11,513 nt of DNA from Gemmatimonadota bacterium (GTDB lineage: Bacteria; Latescibacterota; UBA2968; UBA8231): NCBI GenBank assembly GCA_026706505.1, contig JAPOYQ010000564.1:1-11513 (forward strand), in the 5' to 3' direction. Below are positions 1 through 6,528 of the stretch, in pieces. Position numbers and translations under genes: made by a program. Under the pieces are notes generated by a model. That model searched no databases, was not told the origin of the DNA, and saw only the letters and a list, made by a program, of their open reading frames with translations. Within the stretch, counting starts at the first letter, position 1; each line of letters opens with the position of its first letter.

Positions 1-506
1 TTGGTATGGAGGATACCTGTGGCTTCCAGTAGCGGATCGACCACGAGTGCCCCGGTGGGCAGCAGCGCACTGATCATGTCCTGGAGGACGTCGTCCACGA
101 CCGTATTCTTGAGTTCGTCCCATTTCCTTTTCATAGGATCTTTATCCAAGGAGCGAACCGTATATCGGCGGCCATCTTGCCCTGTGAAGTGAAGAGAGAT
201 GGACTGTCCGGCTCCGCCGGTGCGAAGCGGCGTCAAGCCTCCGCCTACGCGGTCGAGGTCGAGGACTGTAACCTCGATGGGAGTAGCCCAGAGATCCCGG
301 TAATCGCTGCCGTAGAGCCAGCGTTTGAATCCGCCGGCGCGGAACCTTTCTCCTGGAATTACCACGTGGGTTTTGGCACCCGGAGGAGGGATAGAGCGGT
401 GGATTTTGTGCCCTGGAGGAGGAGTTTCTTCTGCGGTCGATGCTGCTGGAATAGAAACAGCGAGTACCAACGAGAGTACTATGGGAATCCGCTTGGAAAA
501 TACCAT
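1..506 (-). CDS. Secreted protein of unknown function, N-terminal part (runs off left edge)
   Basis: The reading frame is open from an ATG at 506-504 to the window edge, giving 168 residues with no stop. Residues 1-25 form a typical signal peptide: a Lys-Arg pair at 5-6, a hydrophobic core IVLSLVLAVSI and an AASTA cleavage region. The mature protein starts with a Pro-rich stretch containing the repeat PPPGxKxH at 29-36 and 40-47. It continues with a well-conserved-looking block: WLYGSDYRDLWATPI at about 63-77, GGGLTPLRTGGAGQS at about 88-102, and RSLDKDP at 118-124. From memory, this block occurs in large uncharacterised secreted or outer-membrane proteins of Bacteroidota and Gemmatimonadota, sometimes joined to metallophosphoesterase or barrel domains; this could not be checked here. 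No strong Shine-Dalgarno is visible before the ATG. The gene is divergent from the sialidase-like gene across 90 bp. Function is unknown. Coding status is well supported by the signal peptide and the composition of the frame. Confidence 0.8.
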   Translation of the reverse strand, partial: MVFSKRIPIVLSLVLAVSIPAASTAEETPPPGHKIHRSIPPPGAKTHVVIPGERFRAGGFKRWLYGSDYRDLWATPIEVTVLDLDRVGGGLTPLRTGGAGQSISLHFTGQDGRRYTVRSLDKDPMKRKWDELKNTVVDDVLQDMISALLPTGALVVDPLLEATGILHT

Positions 507-596
507 TTTTAGAAATCTTGTCGGCTTCAGGCTAATCTGGCGGTAGGTGGCTCGGCTCGTACTGCTTAAGTTAGCATTCGAGAAAGGACGCGCATA

Positions 597-1787
597 ATGA
601 CAAATTCCAAGATGTTTGCAGGCCGCGCCCCTCAAGCGCACGGGGGTATGGTCGAGTTGAAGGACGGGCGCTGGATGCTGGTTTGGTCGGGATTGAATGT
701 TAGTTACTCCAAGGACCGGGGGCGAACTTGGTCGGCGAGCGAACCTCTTCAGACCTGTGGCGAGCCTATCGTTGGGACCGGCGATCCAACCTGCTTGGTG
801 CGGTTGCAGTCGGGCAAGCTGGGTCTCCTCTATGGTCGCTTTAGTGGCCAAGGCGGTGGAACATTGGCTGGCTATGCGCTCTGTTTTCGCACCTCCGACG
901 ACGAAGGTGGGTCGTGGTCCGAAGAGGTCTCCATCAACCTGCCCGGTGAGACCGCGAGCAACTATCACGACGTACTCTTCCAACTCCAGTCGGGCCGCTT
1001 AGTTTTGCCCACGCGATTTTGTCCGCCCTGCAGGTTTCCAGAACTGAGGGACGCCGGTGCTTACGGCACCTTCCAAGGGAAGCGTTTCAAAACAGAGGGC
1101 CACGCCCACAGTCCGGAGATTGACACGAGTCAGGTGTACTTTTCGGACGACGAGGGGGCCACTTGGCAACGGGGCCCGCAGGACATCGTGATTTGGCACC
1201 AAGACGGTTACGGCGGCATGTGGCCATGCGACGAACCCGGTGCCGTCCAACTTCGCGATGGCCGGCTCCTGATGATGTTTCGCACGACGCTGGGCCGCCT
1301 GTACCAGAGCATCAGTGAGGATGAGGGACTCACTTGGTCGTTGCCGCAGCCGACGGAACTGGCCAGCTCGTATTCGCCATGCCGCCTGCGCACGATCCCA
1401 ACTACGGGCGATCTGCTCTGCGTGTGGAATCAGGTGAGCGGCGACGAAATCCGCCGTGGCTTTCGCCGCTCGCGCTTATCGCTCGCCATTTCGACGGATG
1501 ACGGGGTTAGCTGGAGGAACTTTAAGACACTCGAAGTTGGGGGTCCGGCGGATAGATCGGACCGCGTTGCCCCTGACGACGAAATCGGTATGGTGCGCGG
1601 CGAGAAAGAGCTTGGCGAGCTTCCGGCGGACATGATCTATGTGTCGTATCCGAACGCGCACTTCTTCGGGGATGAAGTGGTACTGCTCTACGATTTCGGT
1701 CCGCAACTGGATGCTTCCACAGATCCACCCTCTTGGCCTCGCCACCGCAAAATTGTCATCCGGCCGATTGCGTGGCTGTACGATTAA
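597..1787 (+). CDS. Sialidase-like BNR/Asp-box protein (exo-alpha-sialidase family)
   Basis: This is a 396-residue protein with five Asp boxes (S-x-D-x-G-x-[TS]-W) at residues 38-45, 100-107, 183-190, 240-247 and 299-306. This spacing is that of a six-bladed beta-propeller of the sialidase superfamily (BNR_2 type). Further family-like stretches are [20 protein letters not shown] at 211-230 and a C-terminal hydrophobic strand with IVIRP at 386-390. Family members usually cleave terminal sialic acids or related nonulosonic acids from glycans, but many environmental members are uncharacterised. The actual substrate is therefore open. No signal peptide is present, so the protein should be cytoplasmic unless exported in another way. 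The start is supported by AGAAAGGA at 581-588, 8 nt before the ATG. The ArsC gene follows after 17 nt, so the two are probably co-transcribed. The 90-bp gap upstream shows no convincing -35/-10 pair. Confidence 0.87.
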   Translation: MTNSKMFAGRAPQAHGGMVELKDGRWMLVWSGLNVSYSKDRGRTWSASEPLQTCGEPIVGTGDPTCLVRLQSGKLGLLYGRFSGQGGGTLAGYALCFRTSDDEGGSWSEEVSINLPGETASNYHDVLFQLQSGRLVLPTRFCPPCRFPELRDAGAYGTFQGKRFKTEGHAHSPEIDTSQVYFSDDEGATWQRGPQDIVIWHQDGYGGMWPCDEPGAVQLRDGRLLMMFRTTLGRLYQSISEDEGLTWSLPQPTELASSYSPCRLRTIPTTGDLLCVWNQVSGDEIRRGFRRSRLSLAISTDDGVSWRNFKTLEVGGPADRSDRVAPDDEIGMVRGEKELGELPADMIYVSYPNAHFFGDEVVLLYDFGPQLDASTDPPSWPRHRKIVIRPIAWLYD

Positions 1788-1804
1788 GACAGATTCTACT
1801 ACCC

Positions 1805-2227
1805 ATGACCAAAATCCTCTTTCTCTGCACTGGCAACTCCTGCCGCAGCCAAATGGCCGAGGGCTTTGCCCGCGCCCTAAAATCCAATCAGTTTGAAGCC
1901 TACTCAGCCGGAATCGAGACCCACGGCCTCAATCCCAACGCCGTCCAAGTGATGGCCGAGGTCAGTATTGATATTTCGGACCAGGAATCGACGCACGTTG
2001 ACCAACTCCGCCACATTGACTTCGACTGGGTGGTCACAGTCTGCGACCACGCGGCCGAACAGTGTCCTGTTTTTCCGGGGCGCGCCCGGGTCCATCGGGC
2101 CTTTGACGATCCGCCGAAGCTGGTGCAAAATGCGCGCAGTGAAGAAGAAGCGCTGGGGGCGTATCGGCGGGTGCGCGACGAGATTGGTGCTTATATCGAG
2201 ACCTTGCCCGAGGGCTTGGCGGGTTAG
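1805..2227 (+). CDS. arsC: Arsenate reductase, thioredoxin-coupled ArsC type (low-MW phosphatase fold)
   Basis: The protein has 140 residues and begins [20 protein letters not shown]. The CX5R phosphatase loop is C8-R14. A second pair of cysteines, C80 and C87 in VCDHAAEQC, is spaced by seven as in the Staphylococcus and Bacillus thioredoxin-dependent arsenate reductases. D102 in the FDDP motif is the expected general acid. All three redox cysteines and the Asp are present, so an active arsenate-to-arsenite reductase is more likely than a plain tyrosine phosphatase. The frame is open upstream to 1733, but the ATG at 1805 is the right start because the family begins a few residues before the P-loop and the extension would overlap the sialidase-like gene. 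No arsR, acr3 or arsB lies nearby, so the arsenite exporter must be elsewhere if the protein acts in resistance. The stop overlaps the convergent peptidase stop by 4 bp. Confidence 0.9.
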   Translation: MTKILFLCTGNSCRSQMAEGFARALKSNQFEAYSAGIETHGLNPNAVQVMAEVSIDISDQESTHVDQLRHIDFDWVVTVCDHAAEQCPVFPGRARVHRAFDDPPKLVQNARSEEEALGAYRRVRDEIGAYIETLPEGLAG

Positions 2228-3462
2228 GGCACCACGGGCTGTGCGCGGTCCTGTTCCACTAAGGGCCGATTGCCGTCGGCCTCGACGACAAAGCTCTGTT
2301 CCATGTGCAAAGAAGCTCGTCCCGGTGCAAAGATCATCGCCTCTAGGTTGAGCACCATGCCGGCCTCCAGCGGCAAGTCCGCGGCCTCGTCAACGCATTC
2401 GTCGGCGATGCGTCCGCCTTTGTCCGGCACTAAGATGGGATAGTCCCGCACTTCCAAGCCGATGCCGTGGCCGTGGGGGAAGGAGGCTGCCACGCCGCGC
2501 TTGCCGAGAACCTCTCCCATAGCTTGCGGCGCGTCCGAGGCTTTGGCACCGACTTGTAAAGCGGCTTGTCCGGCCTGCATGCACTCGTACAACGCTTGGT
2601 ATTTACCGACCCATTCGCCTTCTAGCCCACCCACCGCCAGCGTCACTCCGCTGTCCGAGCAATAGTTGTGGTACAGGCAACCGTAGTCCACGTATAGGGC
2701 GTCGCCCTCTATCAAGGCGTAGTCCGGCTCCGTGGCCAGCCCCAGACCCCGAATGCCGTAGGCAAAGTGATCGATATCCGCGCCCAAAAGCCCGACTTCG
2801 GCGCGGAAGCGCTGCTGCATATCGCGCAGGCGCACGCCGGGCCGGGCGTCTGCGAAAGCAGCGGCGGCAGCTTGTTCGCCAATGCGCGCCGCCTCGGCCA
2901 ACAGCGCTTGTTCGGTGGGACTTTTGACCATGCGGATTAGGCGAATCGCGTTGGAGCAATCGACTAATTCGGCTTTGGGCAAAGCCGCTCGCACTGCGGC
3001 CAACAGAGGTGCTGGTAAGCCCTCCGTTTCCAAGCCCAACCGCGCCTCGGCCAAGCCCGCTTGCCGCACCAGATGTACTAGGGCATCCACTGCCGTCGTC
3101 TCCGAACGCATCGCCCGCAACTGCTGCCACAAGCGCTGCTGTGCCTCGTCCATAGGCCCCAAGGGCGCGCCCCACTCAAGAGACGCATCGCCCCAAGGAC
3201 ACAGATCTACGGGCAAGTCCAAAGCATTGACCGCCAGCAGCGCCGACACGGTCAGGCCGGGGCGTCCCTCCGGCCGATACAAGGCAAACGCGGGTAGCAA
3301 ATCGCCGCTGCCGCCGGGCTTGACCATGAATTCCTTGAACTGCCCGTCTAACCAGCAGTGGTAACCGGTGAAATAGGTGATATTGACCGGCGAACTAGCA
3401 ATGATTCCGTCTAGGCCGCAGCGCTGCATATAGGCGGCGGCTCTGGGGGCATTACACGGCAT
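2224..3462 (-). CDS. M24 family metallopeptidase (Xaa-Pro aminopeptidase/creatinase-like)
   Basis: This is a 412-residue protein with the two-domain layout of the family: a creatinase-type N-terminal domain (about 1-175, with [11 protein letters not shown] at 24-34) and an M24 pita-bread catalytic domain (about 180-400). All five metal ligands are visible: D259 and D270 in the LYVDYG...NYCSDSG stretch, H332 in [12 protein letters not shown]374 in LNLEAM and E388 in HMEQSF. It should therefore be a dinuclear metal enzyme that cleaves Xaa-Pro peptides or a related amide. Creatinase-type hydrolysis of a small C-N substrate cannot be excluded from sequence. There is no signal peptide, so it is cytoplasmic. 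The ATG at 3462-3460 is preceded by AAGGAG, 9 nt upstream. The gene is divergent from the PhyH gene and convergent with arsC, sharing the four bases TTAG at the stops. No terminator hairpin fits between the convergent genes. Confidence 0.92.
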   Translation of the reverse strand: MPCNAPRAAAYMQRCGLDGIIASSPVNITYFTGYHCWLDGQFKEFMVKPGGSGDLLPAFALYRPEGRPGLTVSALLAVNALDLPVDLCPWGDASLEWGAPLGPMDEAQQRLWQQLRAMRSETTAVDALVHLVRQAGLAEARLGLETEGLPAPLLAAVRAALPKAELVDCSNAIRLIRMVKSPTEQALLAEAARIGEQAAAAAFADARPGVRLRDMQQRFRAEVGLLGADIDHFAYGIRGLGLATEPDYALIEGDALYVDYGCLYHNYCSDSGVTLAVGGLEGEWVGKYQALYECMQAGQAALQVGAKASDAPQAMGEVLGKRGVAASFPHGHGIGLEVRDYPILVPDKGGRIADECVDEAADLPLEAGMVLNLEAMIFAPGRASLHMEQSFVVEADGNRPLVEQDRAQPVVP

Positions 3463-3493
3463 AATCTTTTTCTCCTTCGTAGAACGGTAAAGG

Positions 3494-3512
3494 CATTGTC
3501 AAGATAACAATG
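3494..3512. promoter_or_regulatory. 19-bp operator-like palindrome in the divergent promoter region
   Basis: CATTGT at 3494-3499 and ACAATG at 3507-3512 are perfect inverted 6-bp arms around a 7-bp spacer. The site lies in the 117-bp gap between the divergent peptidase and PhyH genes, 32 bp upstream of the peptidase ATG. On the minus strand it contains TTGACA (3502-3497), a perfect -35 hexamer, but no good -10 lies at the usual distance. It could be a binding site for a dimeric repressor. A chance palindrome is possible. Confidence 0.35.
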
Positions 3513-3515
3513 TTA

Positions 3516-3553
3516 GTGCGGCACCGACGAAAAATTGTAGATTATTGCCGCAC
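3516..3553. promoter_or_regulatory. 8-bp inverted repeat with 30-bp spacing in the divergent region
   Basis: GTGCGGCA at 3516-3523 and TGCCGCAC at 3546-3553 are perfect inverted copies separated by 22 bp. Their centres are 30 bp apart, close to three helical turns. They lie between the 19-bp palindrome at 3494-3512 and the PhyH ribosome site (AGGAGA, 3567-3572). The separation is too long for a typical terminator hairpin and no T-tract follows, so two half-sites for a regulator of the PhyH gene is the better reading. It is unproven. Confidence 0.35.
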
Positions 3554-3579
3554 GCTACCATCCATCAGGAGAACGGCTT

Positions 3580-4482
3580 ATGCAACTAAGCCCCGAACAG
3601 GTCGCCCAATTTGCGGAAGACGGCTATCTGCTGCTGCGCGGCGCGCTGACCGACGCCGACCTCGACCCGATCATCGCCGAGTACGAAGAGTACATCGGCC
3701 GCCGCGCCGAGGAGCTGTTGGCGGCTGGCCACATCTCGGCTCTGTATGCGGACGAACCCTTCGACCGCCGCCTCGTCTCGATCTGCCGCGAAGACGACGC
3801 GATCTACAGAGAACTCGACATCATGTACTTGCGCGGGCGGGCCTCGTTTGAATTTTTGCGCAACGACCGCCTGCTCGATATGGTCGAGAGCCTGGTCGGG
3901 CCGGAGATCTCTTGTAGCCCGATTCAGCACACCCGCGCCAAACTGCCCGCGGGTGTGACGCCAAGCGGCAGCGACCCACACGTGGCCCCTTGGCACCAAG
4001 ACGCCGGCGTTACTTGGGAGGAGGCCGACCCGCACTTTATCCTCACGGTGTGGCTGCCACTGTGCGCGGCGACGCCGGAAAACGGCTGTTTGCAAATTTT
4101 GCCGCGAGCGCACCGGAATGGGCTAGTGCAGCACCACATCAAGCAGGGTTTGGGCACGGTGATCATCGACGAGGAAATGCCGCAGACGGAGTCGCTCACC
4201 TTACCGATGGACAAAGGCGACGTGTTGTTGATGGACAAGCAGACCCCGCATCGCTCGACGCCCAACAACGCGGACACGGTGCGCTGGAGCATGGATTTGC
4301 GCTATCAGGAGACGGGGACGCCGACCGGTCGCCCCTTCTATCCCGATTTCGTGGCCCGCAGTCGGTCTAATCCTGCGTCTGAGCTGAGGGATTACGACGA
4401 ATGGTGCCGGCAGTGGGTAGAGTCGCTAGCGGCAGTACAAAGGCAGGGGGTTAAGGCACATCGGTGGGAAGTTGTCCAGTAG
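3580..4482 (+). CDS. PhyH-family Fe(II)/2-oxoglutarate-dependent dioxygenase
   Basis: This is a 300-residue protein of the phytanoyl-CoA dioxygenase (PhyH) superfamily. The iron-binding triad is H139 and D141 in APWHQDAG, and H224 in KQTPHRST. R235, eleven residues after the distal His as in human PHYH, is the expected 2-oxoglutarate-binding Arg. The N-terminus (LSPEQVAQFAEDGYLLLRGAL at 3-23) is the usual PhyH opening helix and strand. Members hydroxylate a wide range of small molecules and natural products, and the substrate cannot be read from this sequence. There is no signal peptide. AGGAGA at 3567-3572 lies 7 nt before the ATG and supports the start. The gene stands alone on the plus strand, divergent from the M24 peptidase, and its last 32 bp overlap the end of the alkB gene on the other strand. 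Uncultured lineages such as Latescibacterota and Poribacteria often carry many PhyH paralogs. Confidence 0.92.
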   Translation: MQLSPEQVAQFAEDGYLLLRGALTDADLDPIIAEYEEYIGRRAEELLAAGHISALYADEPFDRRLVSICREDDAIYRELDIMYLRGRASFEFLRNDRLLDMVESLVGPEISCSPIQHTRAKLPAGVTPSGSDPHVAPWHQDAGVTWEEADPHFILTVWLPLCAATPENGCLQILPRAHRNGLVQHHIKQGLGTVIIDEEMPQTESLTLPMDKGDVLLMDKQTPHRSTPNNADTVRWSMDLRYQETGTPTGRPFYPDFVARSRSNPASELRDYDEWCRQWVESLAAVQRQGVKAHRWEVVQ

Positions 4483-5077
4483 CGACGATGCGGCGGAAGG
4501 TGAGGTTGAGGCGCAGGGTACACGGGCGTTGGGTCTTGGGGACTTGGTGCTGCCAGTGGGCTTGGGTTGGCCCGCGCATGATGAGGAGTGCGCCGTGTTC
4601 GAGGGGGATTTCGACCGAGGGGTGGTCGCGGCGCTTATGCCGCAGGAGGAAGCGCCGCGTTCCGCCCAAACTCAGCGAGGCAATCGTCGGATTGGTGCCC
4701 AACTCTGGCTCGTCGTCGCTGTGCCAGCCCATGCTGTCGCGGCCGTCGCGGTACTGATTGAGTAAGACGCTGTTGAAGGGACAGTTGGCGGCGGTTTCGA
4801 GCCGCGTTTTGAGGTCTAGCAGCGGTTCGGTCCACGGACGCGGTTCCAGCGCCAGTCCCGAATAGGCGTAGTGGGCTTCTGGGGATCCGTGCCACGCCGA
4901 GAGACGCGGCGCGGGGTGCTGGCGGCCAAAGATGACGACGTGGTGCTGTTGCCACTCAATACCGTCTAACAGTTGCCGCATGAATTGGTCGGCCTCGTCA
5001 GGGGTCAAAAAGTCGGGGACGTAGCGCAGATCGCCGTCTGTAAGAGGGATGATTCTCACAGTAGCGGTGCTCCTCAT
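4451..5077 (-). CDS. alkB: AlkB-family DNA/RNA alkylation repair dioxygenase (ALKBH2/3-like)
   Basis: The protein has 208 residues, close to E. coli AlkB in length. The Fe(II) ligands are H119 and D121 in MGWHSDDEPELG, and H177 in WQHQVPK. The 2-oxoglutarate signature RxNxTFR is R189-R195. The block PFNSVLLNQYRDGRDSMGWH at about 100-119 is much closer to eukaryotic ALKBH2/3 than to E. coli AlkB. The enzyme should oxidatively demethylate 1-methyladenine and 3-methylcytosine in nucleic acid. A TTG at 5080 also precedes the frame, but the ATG at 5077-5075 is preferred. It overlaps the toxin stop as TGATG (one shared base) and has no Shine-Dalgarno of its own, so translation is probably coupled to the toxin. 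The 3' end overlaps the convergent PhyH gene by 32 bp. The function call is firm; its link to the toxin-antitoxin pair is inferred from position. Confidence 0.93.
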   Translation of the reverse strand: MRSTATVRIIPLTDGDLRYVPDFLTPDEADQFMRQLLDGIEWQQHHVVIFGRQHPAPRLSAWHGSPEAHYAYSGLALEPRPWTEPLLDLKTRLETAANCPFNSVLLNQYRDGRDSMGWHSDDEPELGTNPTIASLSLGGTRRFLLRHKRRDHPSVEIPLEHGALLIMRGPTQAHWQHQVPKTQRPCTLRLNLTFRRIVATGQLPTDVP

Positions 5078-5346
5078 CAATAGTGCCGAATCAGCTCATC
5101 GTAATCCACATGCGAGCCGATCCAGAACCACAATACCCCCTTGTCGTCTCGCTTTCCTACTGCACGATAGCCCTTTGTAACGCGCACAGAATAGATCGGC
5201 CGGGTGGGATGTACTTGCTTGAAGCACAGAGCATTGTGCCAAGGATTGGCTTTGAAGCGCTGGTATGCTTTCTTCGCCTGCTGTTGAACGGAATCGGGGA
5301 GCGTTTGTAACTGATTTCTAAATCGCCGTGTTGTCCGCGACTTCAT
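5077..5346 (-). CDS. Type II toxin, RelE/ParE superfamily
   Basis: This is an 89-residue basic protein with the RelE/ParE fold pattern: an N-terminal helical hairpin (RTTRRFRNQLQTLP... to about residue 33), then strands FKQVHPTRPIYSVRVTKGYRAVG (about 42-64) and WFWIGSHVDYDELI (about 73-86). The ending IGSHxDYDxL is typical of a widespread RelE/ParE-like toxin group. In this superfamily RelE members cut mRNA on the ribosome and ParE members poison gyrase; which applies is not visible here. The ATG at 5346-5344 overlaps the antitoxin stop as ATGA, the classic antitoxin-toxin arrangement, and its stop overlaps the alkB start. Local G+C (about 51% by hand count over 5101-5580) is well below that of the aldolase gene next door, which fits a mobile or recently gained module. 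Confidence 0.88.
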   Translation of the reverse strand: MKSRTTRRFRNQLQTLPDSVQQQAKKAYQRFKANPWHNALCFKQVHPTRPIYSVRVTKGYRAVGKRDDKGVLWFWIGSHVDYDELIRHY

Positions 5347-5561
5347 AGCGCGTCTGGATTAAGTTCTTCCGTTTGTCCTTGCTGGTCTTCCGCCTCGGCT
5401 TCCTTGGCGAGTCGCTCGAGTACCTCGGGCGATTTTGCAAAGGCTGCATCCCAACGCGCTTCATCTTCAATTTCTTCCAAAATGAACGCGGCGATAGCAT
5501 CTTGTCGATCCTTTGGAAGTTGTTTGATCTGTGCTACGGTCTTGTCAAGCAGCTCGCTCAT
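5343..5561 (-). CDS. Antitoxin partner of the RelE/ParE-like toxin
   Basis: This is a 72-residue acidic, helix-rich protein beginning MSELLDKTVAQIKQLPKDRQ. The following block (about 21-48: DAIAAFILEEIEDEARWDAA and then FAKSPEVL) resembles the small helical antitoxins found beside this toxin group, with a disordered acidic C-terminus suited to wrapping the toxin. No clear DNA-binding motif (ribbon-helix-helix or HTH) can be assigned by eye. The frame is open upstream to 5633, but that start would overlap the aldolase gene. The ATG at 5561-5559 is chosen because AAGGAG lies 10 nt upstream. It overlaps the toxin start by 4 bp. The 32-nt gap to the aldolase stop is too short for a clear separate promoter, although one could lie inside the aldolase 3' end. 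Confidence 0.82.
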   Translation of the reverse strand: MSELLDKTVAQIKQLPKDRQDAIAAFILEEIEDEARWDAAFAKSPEVLERLAKEAEAEDQQGQTEELNPDAL

Positions 5562-5571
5562 CGTCTTAGGT

Positions 5572-5577
5572 CTCCTT
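5572..5577 (-). promoter_or_regulatory. Ribosome binding site that fixes the antitoxin start
   Basis: On the minus strand this reads AAGGAG, preceded by a run of A. It lies 10 nt upstream of the ATG at 5561. It decides between this start and the longer upstream-open frame, which has no comparable site and would overlap the aldolase gene. Confidence 0.75.
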
Positions 5578-5593
5578 TTTTGGTGGCTAGTTT

Positions 5594-6493
5594 TCATTCC
5601 ACTGCGAAGCCGAGGTCGTCTAGCGCCCGGCACAACGCAACGCGGCCCGCATCGTCGAACGGGATGTGGGGCGGGCGGGCAGGGCCTACGGGCAGCCCGC
5701 GCATAGTTAAAATTTCCTTGACGGCCGCTAATAGGTCAAAGTGGAACAAGGTGGAGATGACCTCGTTGGCGCGCGCTTGCAGGGCCATGGCTGGCTGGAT
5801 GTCGCTGGCTTCAAAGTGCTTTCGCATTTCCACGAACATTTTAGGCATGATGTTGTAGGTCGAGCCAATGGCTGCGTCGCTGCCGGCGACCATGCCGCCG
5901 AGGCAGATCTCGTCGGGGCCGGAGATGAGATTGAGGTAGTCGCCGCCTAGTTGCACGAGGCGCTGGAAGAAGTAGAAGTTGCTGTCGGTGAACTTGAGGC
6001 CGCTGAAGTTGGGCACGGCTTCCATGGCTTCGAGGAACTGTTCGGCTGTAACGTTCTTGTCGGCCGTGTGGGCGAGCCAATACACGTAGAAGGGCAGATC
6101 GGTGGCTGCGCCGATAGCTGCGTAGTGGGCGACCGCGGCTTGAAGGTCGTTGGGCTGATCCACCGGCGCGACTGAAGCCACTGCGTCCGCACCGGCGGCT
6201 GCGGCGTGCTGGGCCAATTCCACTGCATTGGCCGTGGATGTCGCACCGACTTGGAAGATCAGCGGCACGGCATCGGCGACTGCGACGATAGTCGCTTCGG
6301 TCATGGCTTTGCGCTCGGGCACGCTCATGGCGCTTCCCTCGCCCGTGCCGCCACAGACGAAAAAGCCGTTCGAGCCAGCGTCAATCAGGTGTTTGACGAG
6401 CGGCTCGACGCGCTCGGGAGCCAAGGCGCTGCCGTCGTCAGTGAACGGGGTGACGAGCGCGGGCCAGATTCCGCGCGCTAGTTTGTCAGCCAT
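5594..6493 (-). CDS. DHDPS/N-acetylneuraminate lyase family aldolase (class I, Schiff-base)
   Basis: This is a 299-residue TIM-barrel aldolase. The family's oxoacid-binding loop is GGTGEG at 48-53 and the Schiff-base lysine is K167 in FSGLKFTD. The catalytic tyrosine is probably Y138 in FYVYWLAHT. Stretches GLKFTDSNFYFFQRL (165-179) and GSTYNIMP (210-217) are closer to N-acetylneuraminate lyases than to dihydrodipicolinate synthases, so cleavage of a 2-keto-3-deoxy sugar acid to pyruvate plus an aldehyde is the best guess. The usual YxxP-type proline after the Tyr is replaced by Ala, so the substrate may differ from sialic acid. The start is the ATG at 6493, with AGGA 10 nt upstream; the upstream-open frame to 6655 would overlap the amidohydrolase. 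The gene lies 35 nt after the amidohydrolase, suggesting consecutive steps in one pathway. Confidence 0.88.
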   Translation of the reverse strand: MADKLARGIWPALVTPFTDDGSALAPERVEPLVKHLIDAGSNGFFVCGGTGEGSAMSVPERKAMTEATIVAVADAVPLIFQVGATSTANAVELAQHAAAAGADAVASVAPVDQPNDLQAAVAHYAAIGAATDLPFYVYWLAHTADKNVTAEQFLEAMEAVPNFSGLKFTDSNFYFFQRLVQLGGDYLNLISGPDEICLGGMVAGSDAAIGSTYNIMPKMFVEMRKHFEASDIQPAMALQARANEVISTLFHFDLLAAVKEILTMRGLPVGPARPPHIPFDDAGRVALCRALDDLGFAVE

Positions 6494-6528
6494 TGTGTTT
6501 TGATCCTCGATTGTTGGAATGGACGGCC

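Noticed and set aside
1..192. Short plus-strand open frames at the left edge (1-192, 177-512, 325-546)
   Set aside because: The minus strand carries a better frame over 1-506 with a signal peptide and conserved-looking motifs. The plus-strand frames are Ser/Arg-rich and lack ribosome sites.
2603..3175. A 190-codon open frame on the minus strand inside the peptidase gene
   Set aside because: It is in another frame of the same strand as a gene with all five M24 metal ligands. Its translation is Arg-, Ser- and Gly-rich low-complexity sequence typical of high-G+C shadow frames.
3516..3553. The 8-bp inverted repeat as an intrinsic terminator
   Set aside because: The loop would be 22 nt, no T-tract follows, and it lies between two divergent starts where no transcript needs to end.
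3463..3579. Sigma-70-type promoters in the divergent region
   Set aside because: TTGACA on the minus strand at 3502-3497 is perfect, but no acceptable -10 lies 16-18 bp downstream. No good pair was found for the plus strand either.
3586..4113. A 175-codon minus-strand open frame opposite the PhyH gene
   Set aside because: It overlaps the PhyH frame, whose H139/D141 iron ligands are clear. The antisense translation shows no known motif.
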